64,000 bases of DNA from an uncultured Roseovarius sp. (GCF_913057115.1 NZ_CAJXNN010000010.1:1-64000), one strand, 5' to 3'. Counted from the stretch's first letter, positions 33,679 to 43,922 are shown. Program-made: numbers and translations. The notes: generated from the sequence alone by a model not told the origin.

Positions 33679-34259
33679 ACCAACACAGCAAAGCCCCCGG
33701 CAATGGCACCGGCGCAGATCAAGCCAATCAGCACCAGCAAACCGTCGCCCATGAAGATGCCTGTCGTCACGACCGCAATGACCGCCGCCGCGATCGACGA
33801 TGTAAAGGGGATGAGTTCCAACAGCGGCATGATCAGGCCGAGAACCAAGCAAACGCCCTGCGGAAATCGCACCAAGGGGGGCGTCACCAGCCCATGCAAT
33901 CGCCGCCGCGTCACCCTGTCCAGCCACCCGACCGGACGAACAAGCCAAGACAGGGCGCGGCGCGCCTTGTCCGAGCTCATTTCGGCCCGCTTGATCCATC
34001 CCGGCAGCCAAAGGCTGGGCCGTTCCATGATCTGCTGCGCGCAAACCGCCGCGATCAGCACCCCGAAGAGCGCCGTGAACCCCGGAATCCCGCTCAACGG
34101 TGACACCAAGGCCAGCGACGGCAACATCACCAGCGGCGTGTAACTCGCGACACCGAGCGCATCGATAAGCTCCCCCACAGTGGAGGTTTCACCATCAACC
34201 GCGTCATGTGCCTCTCGCAGCACATCACTCGCCGTTTGCGGATAAGCCGAAGCGCGCAA
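33675..34259 (-). CDS. ExoD family exopolysaccharide-synthesis-related membrane protein
   Basis: 194 aa from TTG 34259, which has AAGGAGAG six bases upstream. ATG 34304 lies upstream of the predicted transcript start, so I reject it. The N-terminal helical part has VGELIDALG, and four or so membrane segments follow (about 38-80 and 115-194). ExoD proteins were first linked to exopolysaccharide and alkaline tolerance in rhizobia; biochemical role is unknown. It is a predicted EcfG target. Confidence 0.83.
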   Translation of the reverse strand: MRASAYPQTASDVLREAHDAVDGETSTVGELIDALGVASYTPLVMLPSLALVSPLSGIPGFTALFGVLIAAVCAQQIMERPSLWLPGWIKRAEMSSDKARRALSWLVRPVGWLDRVTRRRLHGLVTPPLVRFPQGVCLVLGLIMPLLELIPFTSSIAAAVIAVVTTGIFMGDGLLVLIGLICAGAIAGGFAVLV

Positions 34260-34294
34260 AGCACTCTCCTTGGAAAAAGAAACTCTCCCGGCCC

Positions 34295-34319
34295 AACGCC
34301 CCATCTACACATTCGTTCC
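34295..34319 (-). promoter_or_regulatory. sigma-EcfG promoter, exoD-like gene
   Basis: Minus strand GGAAC (34319-34315), 16-nt spacer, CGTT (34298-34295), 36 bp before the TTG start at 34259. Confidence 0.8.
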
Positions 34320-34399
34320 CCCGACACCGCAAAATACGGGCAAAGCGGCCCGCGAAGGGGCCGCACAGATCGGCAAATCACAAATGATCCGGGAAAATA

Positions 34400-34486
34400 T
34401 GGTGCGGTCGAGAAGACTCGAACTTCCACGGGTGTTACCCCACAGCGACCTCAACGCTGCGCGTCTACCAATTCCGCCACGACCGC
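34400..34486 (-). tRNA. tRNA-Leu(GAG)
   Basis: On the minus strand the acceptor GCGGTCG (from 34486) pairs with CGACCGC. Anticodon loop TTGAGGT gives GAG. A long variable arm (GTGGGGTAACACCC) marks a class II tRNA. The T-arm has GTTCGAGTC, and CCA is encoded at 34402-34400. Confidence 0.96.
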
Positions 34487-34546
34487 ACTGTCTTGACTTG
34501 GTGAGCGGGTCTTTAGACAAAAGCCCGCCTCACCTCAAGCAGAAAA

Positions 34547-35041
34547 TCATGCCAGTTTGACTGGGGTCAGATTGCGTTTGGCCCAGATCGCGAAAAGCAG
34601 CGCCGCCCCAAGGACAATCACCCACCACCCATAGTCCGCAAACGGCCCCAGAACCGCGCGATTCATGGTCCGGCCCGGGATAAAGGTCAAAAGCCCCGCG
34701 ACCCCGTTACCGCCAAACCAAAGCCCCTCGAGGGTCGCCCGGTGCCCGCGGTAATTCCCGGCGCGCGCCAAGGCAATGCCATACCACAGGCTCCACAAGG
34801 TCAGACCCGAGAACAAATGCAACGGCCCGAACCACCCCAGCCAGCCCATCGCACTGGGTATGAAAAACCCGCTCAGCGCCAGCCCGGCCATGGCGATGAC
34901 CCATGCATAACCAAGCCGCTTGTGCCAGATCCCCGGCCTCGACCAGAACAAGACCACCGGCCCCAAACCGACCGCTGGCAAAGCAAAGGCAATATGAAGT
35001 TGAACGGCAATATCTGCGGTGAAAATCGGATCGAGTGTCAT
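34547..35041 (-). CDS. DUF2306-like four-helix membrane protein
   Basis: 164 aa from ATG 35041. Four to five membrane segments with histidines in or near helices (ADIAVQLHIAFALPA, FGPLHLFSGL, NYRGHRATLEG), the arrangement of DUF2306 proteins. Function unknown. It is divergent from a LytTR regulator of similar membrane character, 103 bp away, suggesting that the regulator controls it. Confidence 0.7.
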   Translation of the reverse strand: MTLDPIFTADIAVQLHIAFALPAVGLGPVVLFWSRPGIWHKRLGYAWVIAMAGLALSGFFIPSAMGWLGWFGPLHLFSGLTLWSLWYGIALARAGNYRGHRATLEGLWFGGNGVAGLLTFIPGRTMNRAVLGPFADYGWWVIVLGAALLFAIWAKRNLTPVKLA

Positions 35042-35144
35042 GCGCCAAGGCCTTTCGAATTGTCTCTGTAGTGACGATTGCCTATGGTTTGGCCGGACCT
35101 GCCCGCCCGGGCCAGTCCTATTGCCCAGATGACGAGACAGCTTC

Positions 35145-35951
35145 GTGAATACCAACGCCCCGCACTCCGCGCTTCGTGAATGGCGGGCGCATATGAGCCA
35201 ACCCGCCCGGATCAGCGCGCTCTTGGGCAGTGCCGTGATCCTCACGCTCGTCGCGCCCTTCGAGACAGACACGGCAATGCGTCCCCTGCCCCGGTTGGCC
35301 TATTGGCTCACGCTGGTTCTTTCATCCTATTGTGCAGGCTATACCGTCAGCCTGCTGGCCGCGCGCATAGCCCCCCTGAGCCTGCCCAAACGCATCGCCA
35401 TTGCGGCGCCCCTGACCGGGCTCGCGGTCTTCGCAATCGTCTATCTGCTCAATGGCTTGGCGCTTGGCTATTGGGCCACGGGCACAAAATTGATCACCCT
35501 CGCCGCCAATGTGCTGGTGATCGCGGCCATCGTGTCAACGATCATCCAATTGGCCCTTGCCTCTTCAGCCTCCGCCGCCCCCGCCAGCGCGCCCCAAGCC
35601 ATGATCCCAGACACGGCGGCAGCCCCAGATGCCCCGCCCGCCCTGCTTGACCGCCTGCCGCTCGACAAACGCGGACCTCTGGTGTCGCTCTCGGTCGAAG
35701 ATCACTACGTACGCATCCGCACCACCAAGGGCGAGGCCCTTGTCCTGATGCGTCTGGCCGATGCCATCCGCGAAACATCCACCGCCACCGGCACACAGGT
35801 TCACCGCTCGCATTGGGTCAGCTTCGAGCAGGTCCAAAGCGCCCGCCGCGAAGGCGATCGCGCGATCCTGAGCATGACCCACGGCCCCGACATCCCGGTA
35901 AGCCGCGCTCATCTCCCCAAAATCAAAAAGGCTGGGCTCTTGCCCCGATAA
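35145..35951 (+). CDS. LytTR DNA-binding domain protein with membrane N-terminus
   Basis: 268 aa from GTG 35145. Four membrane segments fill residues about 24-140, then a proline/alanine linker, then a LytTR domain (about 170-265; LVSLSVEDHYVRIRTTKGEALVLMRL pattern, VHRSHWVS). Such membrane LytTR proteins sense by their helices and bind DNA repeats. Only 3 bp separate it from lipB, so lipB may be co-transcribed. Target is probably the divergent membrane gene. Confidence 0.85.
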   Translation: MNTNAPHSALREWRAHMSQPARISALLGSAVILTLVAPFETDTAMRPLPRLAYWLTLVLSSYCAGYTVSLLAARIAPLSLPKRIAIAAPLTGLAVFAIVYLLNGLALGYWATGTKLITLAANVLVIAAIVSTIIQLALASSASAAPASAPQAMIPDTAAAPDAPPALLDRLPLDKRGPLVSLSVEDHYVRIRTTKGEALVLMRLADAIRETSTATGTQVHRSHWVSFEQVQSARREGDRAILSMTHGPDIPVSRAHLPKIKKAGLLPR

Positions 35952-35954
35952 GCA

Positions 35955-36608
35955 ATGGTAGAATGGATCACCTCCCCCGGCCTCACAGACTACGAAGACG
36001 CCGTGCAGAAAATGGAAGCCCGCGCCGAGGCCATCGCCCGCGGCGAGGCCGATGAATGCATCTGGCTGCTCGAACACCCGCCCCTCTACACCGCCGGCAC
36101 CTCCGCCAACCCGGCCGATCTCACCGATCCCGACCGCTTCCCCGTCTACCCCTCCAAACGCGGCGGGCAATATACCTACCACGGCCCGGGCCAACGTGTG
36201 ATCTACATCATGCTCGATCTCAACAAACGCGGCCGCGATATCCGCGCCTTCGTCAAAAGCCTGGAACATTGGGTCATCGCCACGCTGGACCAGTTCAACG
36301 TCACCGGCGAGATTCGCGACGGCCGCGTCGGCGTCTGGGTGCAGCGCGACGACAAACCGCTGACCGCTGCGGGCGAAAAACCCGAGGACAAGATCGCCGC
36401 CATCGGCATCCGCCTGCGCAAATGGGTCTCCTTTCACGGCATCTCCATCAACGTCGAACCCGATCTCGAGCATTTCACAGGCATCGTGCCCTGCGGCATC
36501 ACCCAACACGGCGTGACCAGCCTTGTCGACCTCGGCCTGCCGGTCACCATGGATGACCTCGACGTTGCCCTGAAACGCACCTTCCCCGACAGCTTTCCAA
36601 ATCCCTGA
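35955..36608 (+). CDS. lipB: lipoyl(octanoyl) transferase
   Basis: 217 aa. LipB motifs [35 protein letters not shown] block with the catalytic Lys in KIAAIGIR, and the Cys in PCGITQHGV. It moves octanoate from acyl carrier protein to lipoyl domains of 2-oxoacid dehydrogenases. Three bp after the LytTR gene. Confidence 0.95.
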   Translation: MVEWITSPGLTDYEDAVQKMEARAEAIARGEADECIWLLEHPPLYTAGTSANPADLTDPDRFPVYPSKRGGQYTYHGPGQRVIYIMLDLNKRGRDIRAFVKSLEHWVIATLDQFNVTGEIRDGRVGVWVQRDDKPLTAAGEKPEDKIAAIGIRLRKWVSFHGISINVEPDLEHFTGIVPCGITQHGVTSLVDLGLPVTMDDLDVALKRTFPDSFPNP

Positions 36609-36613
36609 TCGCT

Positions 36614-36634
36614 TTCTTCTGGCCTGAAATATCC
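36614..36634 (-). repeat. GGATATTT-N6-AGAAGAA element, copy 1
   Basis: On the minus strand GGATATTT, six bases, AGAAGAA, starting 5 bp after the lipB stop. The same arrangement lies at 58001-58021 downstream of another gene. Confidence 0.55.
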
Positions 36635-36665
36635 CGGGGTTAGGTTGAAAATCCCATTTTCAACC

Positions 36666-36682
36666 AAGGGGCAGCGCCCCTT
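36666..36682 (+). terminator. small hairpin downstream of lipB
   Basis: AAGGGGC (36666-36672) / GCCCCTT (36676-36682) with a weak T-run. The rest of 36609-36880 holds no gene. Confidence 0.5.
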
Positions 36683-36880
36683 TGTCGGCGCGCATAAGCG
36701 CGCTTAAACCTGTGCGGCGCAAGCCGCGCCTTTTGGCAACCCGCCAAATCCTGAGTCCCGGATGCGACAATTCACCCGAAAGTCGCGCTTGCGCCCCGCG
36801 CTAGCTTACGTTTCAGTCGCGCCAAACGCGCAGTACCTGCAGGACCACCCGGTTCAACCCAGAAAACCAAGAGGTTCACA

Positions 36881-37273
36881 ATGAAAACGCTTCTGACCGC
36901 TACAGCCGCCATGCTGGCCCTCGCCGCCCCCGCCCTTGCCGAAGGCGACGCCGCCAAGGGTGAAAAAGACTTCCGCCAATGCAAGGCCTGTCACATGATC
37001 CAGGCCCCTGATGGCGAAATGATCGTCCGGGGCGGGCCTGTTGGCCCCAACCTCTACGGCGTCATCGGCCGTACCGCCGGCACGGTCGAGGATTACCGCT
37101 ATTCCAAGGATCACGCTGCCCTGGCTGACAAGGGCGTGGTTTGGAACGAAGAAAACATCGTCGAATACATCACCGACCCCTCGGAATTCATCGGCGGCCG
37201 CTCGAAAATGACCTTCAAACTGCGCAAAGGCGGCGAGAACATCGCCGCTTATCTGGCGACCTTCTCGGAATAA
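36881..37273 (+). CDS. class I c-type cytochrome
   Basis: 130 aa. Sec signal peptide (cleavage near ALA-EGD, residue 20), heme site CKACH (about 34-38), and a C-terminal SKMTFKL with the probable Met axial ligand. Size and pattern fit soluble periplasmic cytochrome c2/c551-type electron carriers. Its position 200 bp before the aa3 oxidase subunit suggests it may donate electrons to it. It has its own terminator. Confidence 0.9.
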   Translation: MKTLLTATAAMLALAAPALAEGDAAKGEKDFRQCKACHMIQAPDGEMIVRGGPVGPNLYGVIGRTAGTVEDYRYSKDHAALADKGVVWNEENIVEYITDPSEFIGGRSKMTFKLRKGGENIAAYLATFSE

Positions 37274-37295
37274 CCATTCCCGAACAAATGCTTGA

Positions 37296-37324
37296 AGGGG
37301 TCCGGCCTGCGCCGGACCCCTTTT
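37296..37324 (+). terminator. rho-independent terminator after cytochrome c gene
   Basis: Stem AGGGGTCCGGC / GCCGGACCCCT with TTTT following. Confidence 0.9.
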
Positions 37325-37485
37325 CTTGTGCGCCGCCCTTGCAAGCCCGGGGTGCGACAAATTTATTTGATCTGGGTCAAACTCGCGCATTGCCCTACCC
37401 CGCCTGCCATTCTAAAACCTGAATAGATAGCGGGCACGCGATGACGGGATTCGTGTGCTCAAAGACCATCAGCAGGAGGCACACA

Positions 37486-39159
37486 ATGGCAGACGCAGCC
37501 ATTCACGGCCACGAGCACGAAGATCAGCGCGGGTTCTTCACCCGTTGGTTCATGTCCACAAACCACAAGGACATCGGCCTTCTTTACCTGGTCACTTCGG
37601 CAATCGTCGGCCTGATTTCGGTTATCTTCACCGTTTACATGCGCATGGAGCTCATGGAGCCCGGCGTGCAATACATGTGCCTTGAAGGCGCTCGTTTCAC
37701 CGCGGCCGCGGCGGGTGAATGTACCCCCAATGGCCACCTTTGGAACGTCATGATCACCTATCACGGTGTCCTGATGATGTTCTTCGTGGTGATCCCGGCG
37801 CTCTTCGGTGGCTTCGGCAACTACTTCATGCCGCTGCAAATCGGCGCGCCCGACATGGCCTTCCCGCGGATGAACAACCTCAGCTTCTGGCTTTTCGTGG
37901 CCGGGACCTCGCTGGGCGTGGCCTCGCTGCTTACACCGGGCGGCAACGGTCAGTTGGGCTCAGGCGTGGGCTGGGTGCTCTACCCGCCGCTTTCCACCAC
38001 CGAGGCCGGTTTCTCGATGGATCTGGCGATCTTTGCGGTGCACGTTTCGGGCGCAAGCTCGATCCTCGGTGCCATCAACATGATCACCACCTTCCTGAAC
38101 ATGCGCGCCCCGGGCATGACCCTCTTCAAGGTGCCGCTCTTCGCGTGGTCGATCTTCGTGACCGCATGGCTGATCCTTCTGGCCCTGCCGGTGCTGGCCG
38201 GTGCCATCACCATGCTGCTGATGGACCGTAACTTCGGCACGACCTTCTTTGACCCCGCAGGCGGTGGTGACCCGGTTCTCTACCAGCACATCCTGTGGTT
38301 CTTCGGTCACCCCGAGGTCTACATCATCATCCTGCCGGCCTTCGGCATCATCTCTCACGTGATCGCCACCTTCAGCCGCAAACCGATCTTCGGCTACCTG
38401 CCGATGGTCTGGGCGATGATCGCCATCGGCTTCCTGGGCTTCGTCGTCTGGGCGCACCACATGTACACCGTGGGCATGTCCCTGACCCAGCAAAGCTACT
38501 TCATGCTGGCCACCATGGTCATCGCGGTGCCCACCGGCGTGAAGGTCTTTAGCTGGATCGCCACCATGTGGGGCGGCTCGATCGAGTTCAAAACGCCGAT
38601 GCTCTGGGCCTTCGGGTTCCTGTTCCTCTTCACCGTGGGCGGCGTGACCGGCATCGTGCTGTCACAGGCCGGCGTCGACCGCGCCTATCACGACACCTAC
38701 TATGTCGTGGCGCACTTCCACTACGTGATGAGCCTTGGCGCCGTCTTCGGCATCTTCGCGGGGATCTACTTCTACTTCCCCAAGATGACCGGGCGCACGA
38801 TCCCCGAATGGATGGGCAAGCTGCACTTCTGGGCCATGTTCATCGGCGCCAACCTGACCTTCTTCCCCCAGCACTTCCTGGGCCGTCAGGGCATGCCGCG
38901 CCGTTACATCGACTACCCCGAGGCCTTCGCGGTCTGGAACTACTGGTCGTCGATCGGGGCCTTCATCAGCTTCGCCAGCTTCGTGTTCTTCTTCGGCGTG
39001 GTCATCTATGCGCTGACCCGTGGTGCCCGCACCACCGAGAAGAACCCCTGGAACGAATACGCCGACACGCTGGAATGGACCCTGCCCAGCCCGCCGCCGG
39101 AGCATACGTTCGAAACGCTTCCCAAACAGGAAGAATGGGACAAGCAACCGGCACACTAA
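37486..39159 (+). CDS. ctaD: cytochrome c oxidase (aa3-type) subunit I
   Basis: 557 aa from ATG 37486 (AGGAGG upstream). Twelve membrane helices with heme a ligand His in [10 protein letters not shown], the CuB ligands in [17 protein letters not shown] and [11 protein letters not shown], and the HFHYVMSLG pair for hemes a and a3. The Tyr of the His-Tyr cofactor and the K- and D-channel residues (NHKD start, N-rich helix) are present. Subunits II and III are not in the window, as in related species where ctaD stands apart. Confidence 0.97.
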   Translation: MADAAIHGHEHEDQRGFFTRWFMSTNHKDIGLLYLVTSAIVGLISVIFTVYMRMELMEPGVQYMCLEGARFTAAAAGECTPNGHLWNVMITYHGVLMMFFVVIPALFGGFGNYFMPLQIGAPDMAFPRMNNLSFWLFVAGTSLGVASLLTPGGNGQLGSGVGWVLYPPLSTTEAGFSMDLAIFAVHVSGASSILGAINMITTFLNMRAPGMTLFKVPLFAWSIFVTAWLILLALPVLAGAITMLLMDRNFGTTFFDPAGGGDPVLYQHILWFFGHPEVYIIILPAFGIISHVIATFSRKPIFGYLPMVWAMIAIGFLGFVVWAHHMYTVGMSLTQQSYFMLATMVIAVPTGVKVFSWIATMWGGSIEFKTPMLWAFGFLFLFTVGGVTGIVLSQAGVDRAYHDTYYVVAHFHYVMSLGAVFGIFAGIYFYFPKMTGRTIPEWMGKLHFWAMFIGANLTFFPQHFLGRQGMPRRYIDYPEAFAVWNYWSSIGAFISFASFVFFFGVVIYALTRGARTTEKNPWNEYADTLEWTLPSPPPEHTFETLPKQEEWDKQPAH

Positions 39160-39184
39160 GCCACGGCGAATATGACAAGATAGA

Positions 39185-39212
39185 CAGGCCCCGGAATGAA
39201 CTCCGGGGCCTG
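39185..39212 (+). terminator. terminator hairpin after ctaD
   Basis: Stem CAGGCCCCGGA (39185-39195) / TCCGGGGCCTG (39202-39212). The following 240 bp to the next gene hold nothing I recognise. Confidence 0.75.
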
Positions 39213-39453
39213 TTGCGTTACGAGGCAGGCTTTTGGTCGGCTTGACCGTACGCCCTGTTTACGCAAAGGCGCCAAACACCCAACACCGACGCGATACCGA
39301 CAGGATGCAGACCGCGCAAAAACCGCAACACAAGCGCATTCAGCCTCGAATTGGGTATGGGCTGCCGCCCTCGCCCCTCCACCTGTCGCATTCCCCCTTC
39401 CCCGCCCGTGCACCCTCGTGCTACCCCGCCCGCACCAGACGCAGGAAGAACAC

Positions 39454-40386
39454 ATGTCCAACGAAATCCGCCTCGCCTTCGAACACCCCGCCGCCCGCGC
39501 CGATGCCACCGCTCCCGATGGCCCGCTGGATCGCATCTCGGTCCGCGACCATATCGTCGAGGTCGAGATCGGCGCCTTTCAGGCCGAACGTGGCGTCACT
39601 CAACGCGTCTGCTTCAACGTGGTGGTCGAAGTCCGCCCCATCACCGACCCGCTCGATGATGATGTCGACCGCATCCTCAGCTACGACAAGGTGACCGAAG
39701 CGATCGAGGCGGCCCTCGCCGAAGAGCGGCTCAACCTCCTGGAAACCCTCGCCGACCGCATCGCCGAACGCATCCTGTGGGAACCGCAAGCAGTGCGCAC
39801 CTTCGTCCGTATCGAAAAGCTGGATCGTGGCCCCGGCGCCTTGGGCGTCGAAATCGTCCGCTCGGTCGAAGACCTCGCCACCAAGCCGGTGACGCCTCAC
39901 GCCGATACCACCCCGCACCCGCATGTTGTGTATCTCACCAACCCGGCCATCCTGTCGCCCAACCTTGGGCGCTGGCTCGATCAGCTTGAAGCGCGGGCCG
40001 AGCCGGTGATCCTCTGCGTCGGCCATGCCGATCTGGCCTCGCCGAAAACCGGCCATAACATGACCCAACGCCGCGTCGACCTTCTGGCGCTGGAACAGAA
40101 CGCTTGGGTTCTGGCAGGCCGCGATGACCGCTGCGTCGTGGTGGGCACCCGAACAGAACTCGACTGGGCCATGAAAAACGGCCAGATCAGTGTCTGGGCG
40201 CCGTCCAAAATCGTGCTCGACGCCGTCGATGGCCCCGAGACCGGCCCTGACGACCCCGTGGCCCTCGCCGCATGGTTTGCGGGCCATATGGAAGCCTCCG
40301 ATCTGCTGCTCATCGGGGCCACCCCGCCCGAGGGCAAGGCCCCTGTCCCGGTGCTCGTGCAAGACATCGCGCAATCCGGCCTGTGA
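39454..40386 (+). CDS. dihydroneopterin aldolase fused to amino-acid-kinase-like domain
   Basis: 310 aa. Residues about 20-140 are a FolB domain (RISVRDHIVEVEIGAFQAER, LSYDKVTEAI, NLLETLADRIAERIL). Residues about 155-310 form a second region whose end, SVWAPSKIVLDAV...DDPVALAAWFAGHMEASDLLLIGA, resembles the C-terminal part of amino acid kinase family proteins. FolB alone is about 120 aa. The fusion makes it about 2.5 times longer. It lies 131 bp upstream of folP, so it belongs to folate synthesis; the role of the second domain is unknown. Confidence 0.8.
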   Translation: MSNEIRLAFEHPAARADATAPDGPLDRISVRDHIVEVEIGAFQAERGVTQRVCFNVVVEVRPITDPLDDDVDRILSYDKVTEAIEAALAEERLNLLETLADRIAERILWEPQAVRTFVRIEKLDRGPGALGVEIVRSVEDLATKPVTPHADTTPHPHVVYLTNPAILSPNLGRWLDQLEARAEPVILCVGHADLASPKTGHNMTQRRVDLLALEQNAWVLAGRDDRCVVVGTRTELDWAMKNGQISVWAPSKIVLDAVDGPETGPDDPVALAAWFAGHMEASDLLLIGATPPEGKAPVPVLVQDIAQSGL

Positions 40387-40517
40387 TCCACCCAACCGGG
40401 CGCGCTCATCGCTATCGCTCCTCGCGAAGAAGCCCGTCAGGGCTGATGAGCGCGCGCTTGGCTTGACCAAAAGCACCACGCGCCGATAAAGGGGCAAACC
40501 CTCACAGGACACCGCCC

Positions 40518-41531
40518 ATGACCGCCTATTATCGCCCTATCCCCCGCACCGACCACGCCCGCCCCGAGGCCGCGTTGACGCTCGCTGGCGGCTGGACGTG
40601 GTTCGACACGGTGGAGGTGCTCTACCGCGATGCGCCCGCGCGCCTTATGCCCGCCGCCGACCTGCCCCCCGATGCGCGGGAGCGCCTCACTGCCCCCCGT
40701 GCGCCTATCGCCGGACTGGGGTTTGAGGCCCCGCACCTCATGGGCATCCTCAACGTCACGCCCGACAGTTTCTCGGACGGTGGCGAGAATTACGACCGCC
40801 AATTCGCCATCACCCATGCCGCCACCATGCAAGCCCAAGGGGCCAGCATCATCGACGTCGGTGGCGAATCCACCCGCCCCGGCGCCAAGGAAGTGGCGAT
40901 TGACGAGGAAATCCGCCGCACCGCGCCCGTGATCAAGGCCATCCGCGAAGCCTCCGCCGTGCCCATTTCAATCGACACCCGCAAGGCTCCTGTGGCCCGC
41001 GCCGCGCATGAGGCCGGGGCAAACCTCATCAACGATGTGGCGGGCTTCACCTTCGATCCCGCCCTCGCCCCCTTCGCCGCCGAAGCCGGCCTGCCGGTCT
41101 GTGTCATGCACGCCCAAGGCACGCCCGACATCATGCAGGTCGATCCGCGCTACGATAACGTGGCGCTGGACATCTACGACTACCTTGAGGATCGCATCAA
41201 AGCGCTCGAAGCCGCTGGCATCCCCCGCGCCCAAATCATCACCGACCCCGGCATCGGTTTCGGCAAGACGCTGGACCATAACCTGACGCTTCTGCAAAAC
41301 CTCGCGCTCTTCCATTCGCTGGGCTGTCCCATCCTTCTGGGGGCCTCGCGCAAACGGTTCATCGGCACCCTCGGCGGCACCGAAGAGGCCCGGCATCGCG
41401 CCCCCGGCTCTATCGCCGTGGCACTGGCCGGGGTCGCCCAAGGGGTGCAGCTTCTGCGCATCCACGATGTACGCGAAACCGCCGAGGCGCTGCGCCTCTG
41501 GCAGGCGGCAACATTGGGTCAGGCAAGCTGA
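40518..41531 (+). CDS. folP: dihydropteroate synthase
   Basis: 337 aa. DHPS motifs LMGILNVTPDSFSDGG (about 74-89), DVGGESTRPGA, SIDTRKAPVARAA, and NDVAGF are all present in order on the TIM barrel. An N-terminal extension of about 65 residues is not needed for catalysis. It joins p-aminobenzoate to the pterin made by the FolB step. glmM, which often follows folP, is not next. Confidence 0.95.
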   Translation: MTAYYRPIPRTDHARPEAALTLAGGWTWFDTVEVLYRDAPARLMPAADLPPDARERLTAPRAPIAGLGFEAPHLMGILNVTPDSFSDGGENYDRQFAITHAATMQAQGASIIDVGGESTRPGAKEVAIDEEIRRTAPVIKAIREASAVPISIDTRKAPVARAAHEAGANLINDVAGFTFDPALAPFAAEAGLPVCVMHAQGTPDIMQVDPRYDNVALDIYDYLEDRIKALEAAGIPRAQIITDPGIGFGKTLDHNLTLLQNLALFHSLGCPILLGASRKRFIGTLGGTEEARHRAPGSIAVALAGVAQGVQLLRIHDVRETAEALRLWQAATLGQAS

Positions 41532-41568
41532 CCCAGCGGTATCAGGTCAAGGGATGATCGGTTTGTTT

Positions 41569-41646
41569 CGTACGACTCGTACGACACCCTGCGAAGGGCC
41601 GGTGATTTTCGTACGAAACTCCGGGGGTAAGCGTACGCCTCGTACG
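41569..41646. repeat. cluster of five CGTACG palindromes
   Basis: CGTACG occurs at 41569, 41578, 41610, 41632 and 41641. Two pairs with 9-bp spacing flank a central copy. GTTTCGTACGA (from 41566) and TCGTACGAAAC (41609-41619) also form an inverted repeat. It lies between the convergent folP and DMT transporter genes. Confidence 0.7.
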
Positions 41647-41650
41647 ATAG

Positions 41651-42580
41651 TCAAAGCCGTCTGAACAATCGGCTCAACGCCCCGTATTGGCTCAATCCGA
41701 CGCCGCACAGGATAAGCGCCAAAGCCGTCAAAAGACTGGGCGGCAAGGGTTCCGACAGGATCAATGCGCCCAAGACCACCGACCAGACCGGCACTTGATA
41801 ATTGACGAGGCTCATAAACACCGGCCCCGCCGTGCGGATCACCAAAACCCGCAACAGGCTGGCCCCGGCGGTTGGCACGAGACCAAGAAAAAGCAATACG
41901 AACAATGTGTTACGGCTCACACTTGGTGGCGGCCCTTCAACAGCCCAAGCCGCCGCAATTACGATGACCGCCCCGATCAAAAGGGTCACCGCGTTCAAAC
42001 CGATAGAGTCCACTTCCGGCAAAAGCCGCATCTGAACCGAGCTCAGCGCATAGCAAGCCGCGGCCGACAGACAGGCCAAACGGCCAAAGGGCTCCCAGAA
42101 CTCTCCTGTTGTTTCAAAGGCTTGACCACCAATCAAGACCACGACCCCAACAAAGCCTATGACGAATCCAAAGGTCTTTCGCAGCGTTAGCCGCTCCCCC
42201 GGCACCAAGAAATGCGCCAAGGGCAAAACCATCAAGGCGACCCCGGCCATCGAAACGCCCGCAAAGCCCGAGGTCACGAATTGCTGTCCCCAACTCAGCA
42301 GCATGAACGGAATGGCCGATGATAAGGCTCCAATGATGATGAGCCTGGAAAAAACTTGTTTTCCAATAGGTTCCGCGAACAGTTTAAACCCGCGAAAGCC
42401 CCAGAAAGCGATCATCAACAGGGTCGCAAATCCGATCCTCGCGGCCGCCAACCAGAAGGGGGTGATCCCCTCCAAGGCCAGCTCGATCACCATAAAGGTC
42501 GCGCCCCAGATCAGGCCCAAGGCCCCGACCATCACCCAGCTTTGCGCGGTGATCTCCGGCGGATTTTCGTTTTTAGTCAA
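41651..42580 (-). CDS. DMT superfamily (EamA) transporter
   Basis: 309 aa if it starts at TTG 42580 (LTKNENPPEIT...), which has AAGG upstream. Longer versions add a non-conserved basic region that also covers a small gene on the other strand. Ten membrane segments in two EamA repeats (about 15-145 and 165-295), with GLIWGATFMVIELAL in the first. Substrate cannot be told from sequence; DMT proteins export or import amino acids, nucleotides or drugs. Confidence 0.85.
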   Translation of the reverse strand: MTKNENPPEITAQSWVMVGALGLIWGATFMVIELALEGITPFWLAAARIGFATLLMIAFWGFRGFKLFAEPIGKQVFSRLIIIGALSSAIPFMLLSWGQQFVTSGFAGVSMAGVALMVLPLAHFLVPGERLTLRKTFGFVIGFVGVVVLIGGQAFETTGEFWEPFGRLACLSAAACYALSSVQMRLLPEVDSIGLNAVTLLIGAVIVIAAAWAVEGPPPSVSRNTLFVLLFLGLVPTAGASLLRVLVIRTAGPVFMSLVNYQVPVWSVVLGALILSEPLPPSLLTALALILCGVGLSQYGALSRLFRRL

Positions 42581-42671
42581 TGCCTTGCACCCCCGTGACA
42601 GGACGTCTCGGTTTTCCTGACGTCTGCCTGCCCCAGGTGAATGGGTAGGTAAGCAACGAAAGGAGCATACC

Positions 42672-42791
42672 ATGAATACCTTTGTGATACCCATCGTGAC
42701 CCTGACCATCATGGCCCTCGTAGGTCTGCGCGTCATGCGTGACCACCCCGAGGACGAGGATCGCAACGAAGCCAAGCACAGCTTCAAATAG
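42672..42791 (+). CDS. 39-aa single-span membrane protein
   Basis: ATG 42672 has an ideal AAAGGAG ribosome site 8 nt upstream. The product MNTFVIPIVTLTIMALVGLRV then MRDHPEDEDRNEAKHSFK has one hydrophobic helix (about 4-21) and a charged tail. A strong terminator follows at 42816. Good signals at both ends support a real gene. I do not recognise the family. Confidence 0.65.
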   Translation: MNTFVIPIVTLTIMALVGLRVMRDHPEDEDRNEAKHSFK

Positions 42792-42815
42792 GTGTATCTG
42801 AAGGATTTTCTTGCT

Positions 42816-42840
42816 GATCCGGCCCATGACGGGCCGGATC
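42816..42840. terminator. bidirectional terminator between small gene and ilvC
   Basis: Perfect stem GATCCGGCCC (42816-42825) / GGGCCGGATC (42831-42840). Serves the 39-aa gene on the plus strand and ilvC on the minus strand. Confidence 0.8.
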
Positions 42841-42866
42841 AAGTTTATCTTCCAAGATATTGAATC

Positions 42867-43922
<1,056 letters not shown>

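Noticed and set aside
34260-34304. ATG 34304 as the exoD-like start
   Set aside because: It lies between the -35 and -10 boxes of the predicted EcfG promoter, and a ribosome site precedes TTG 34259.
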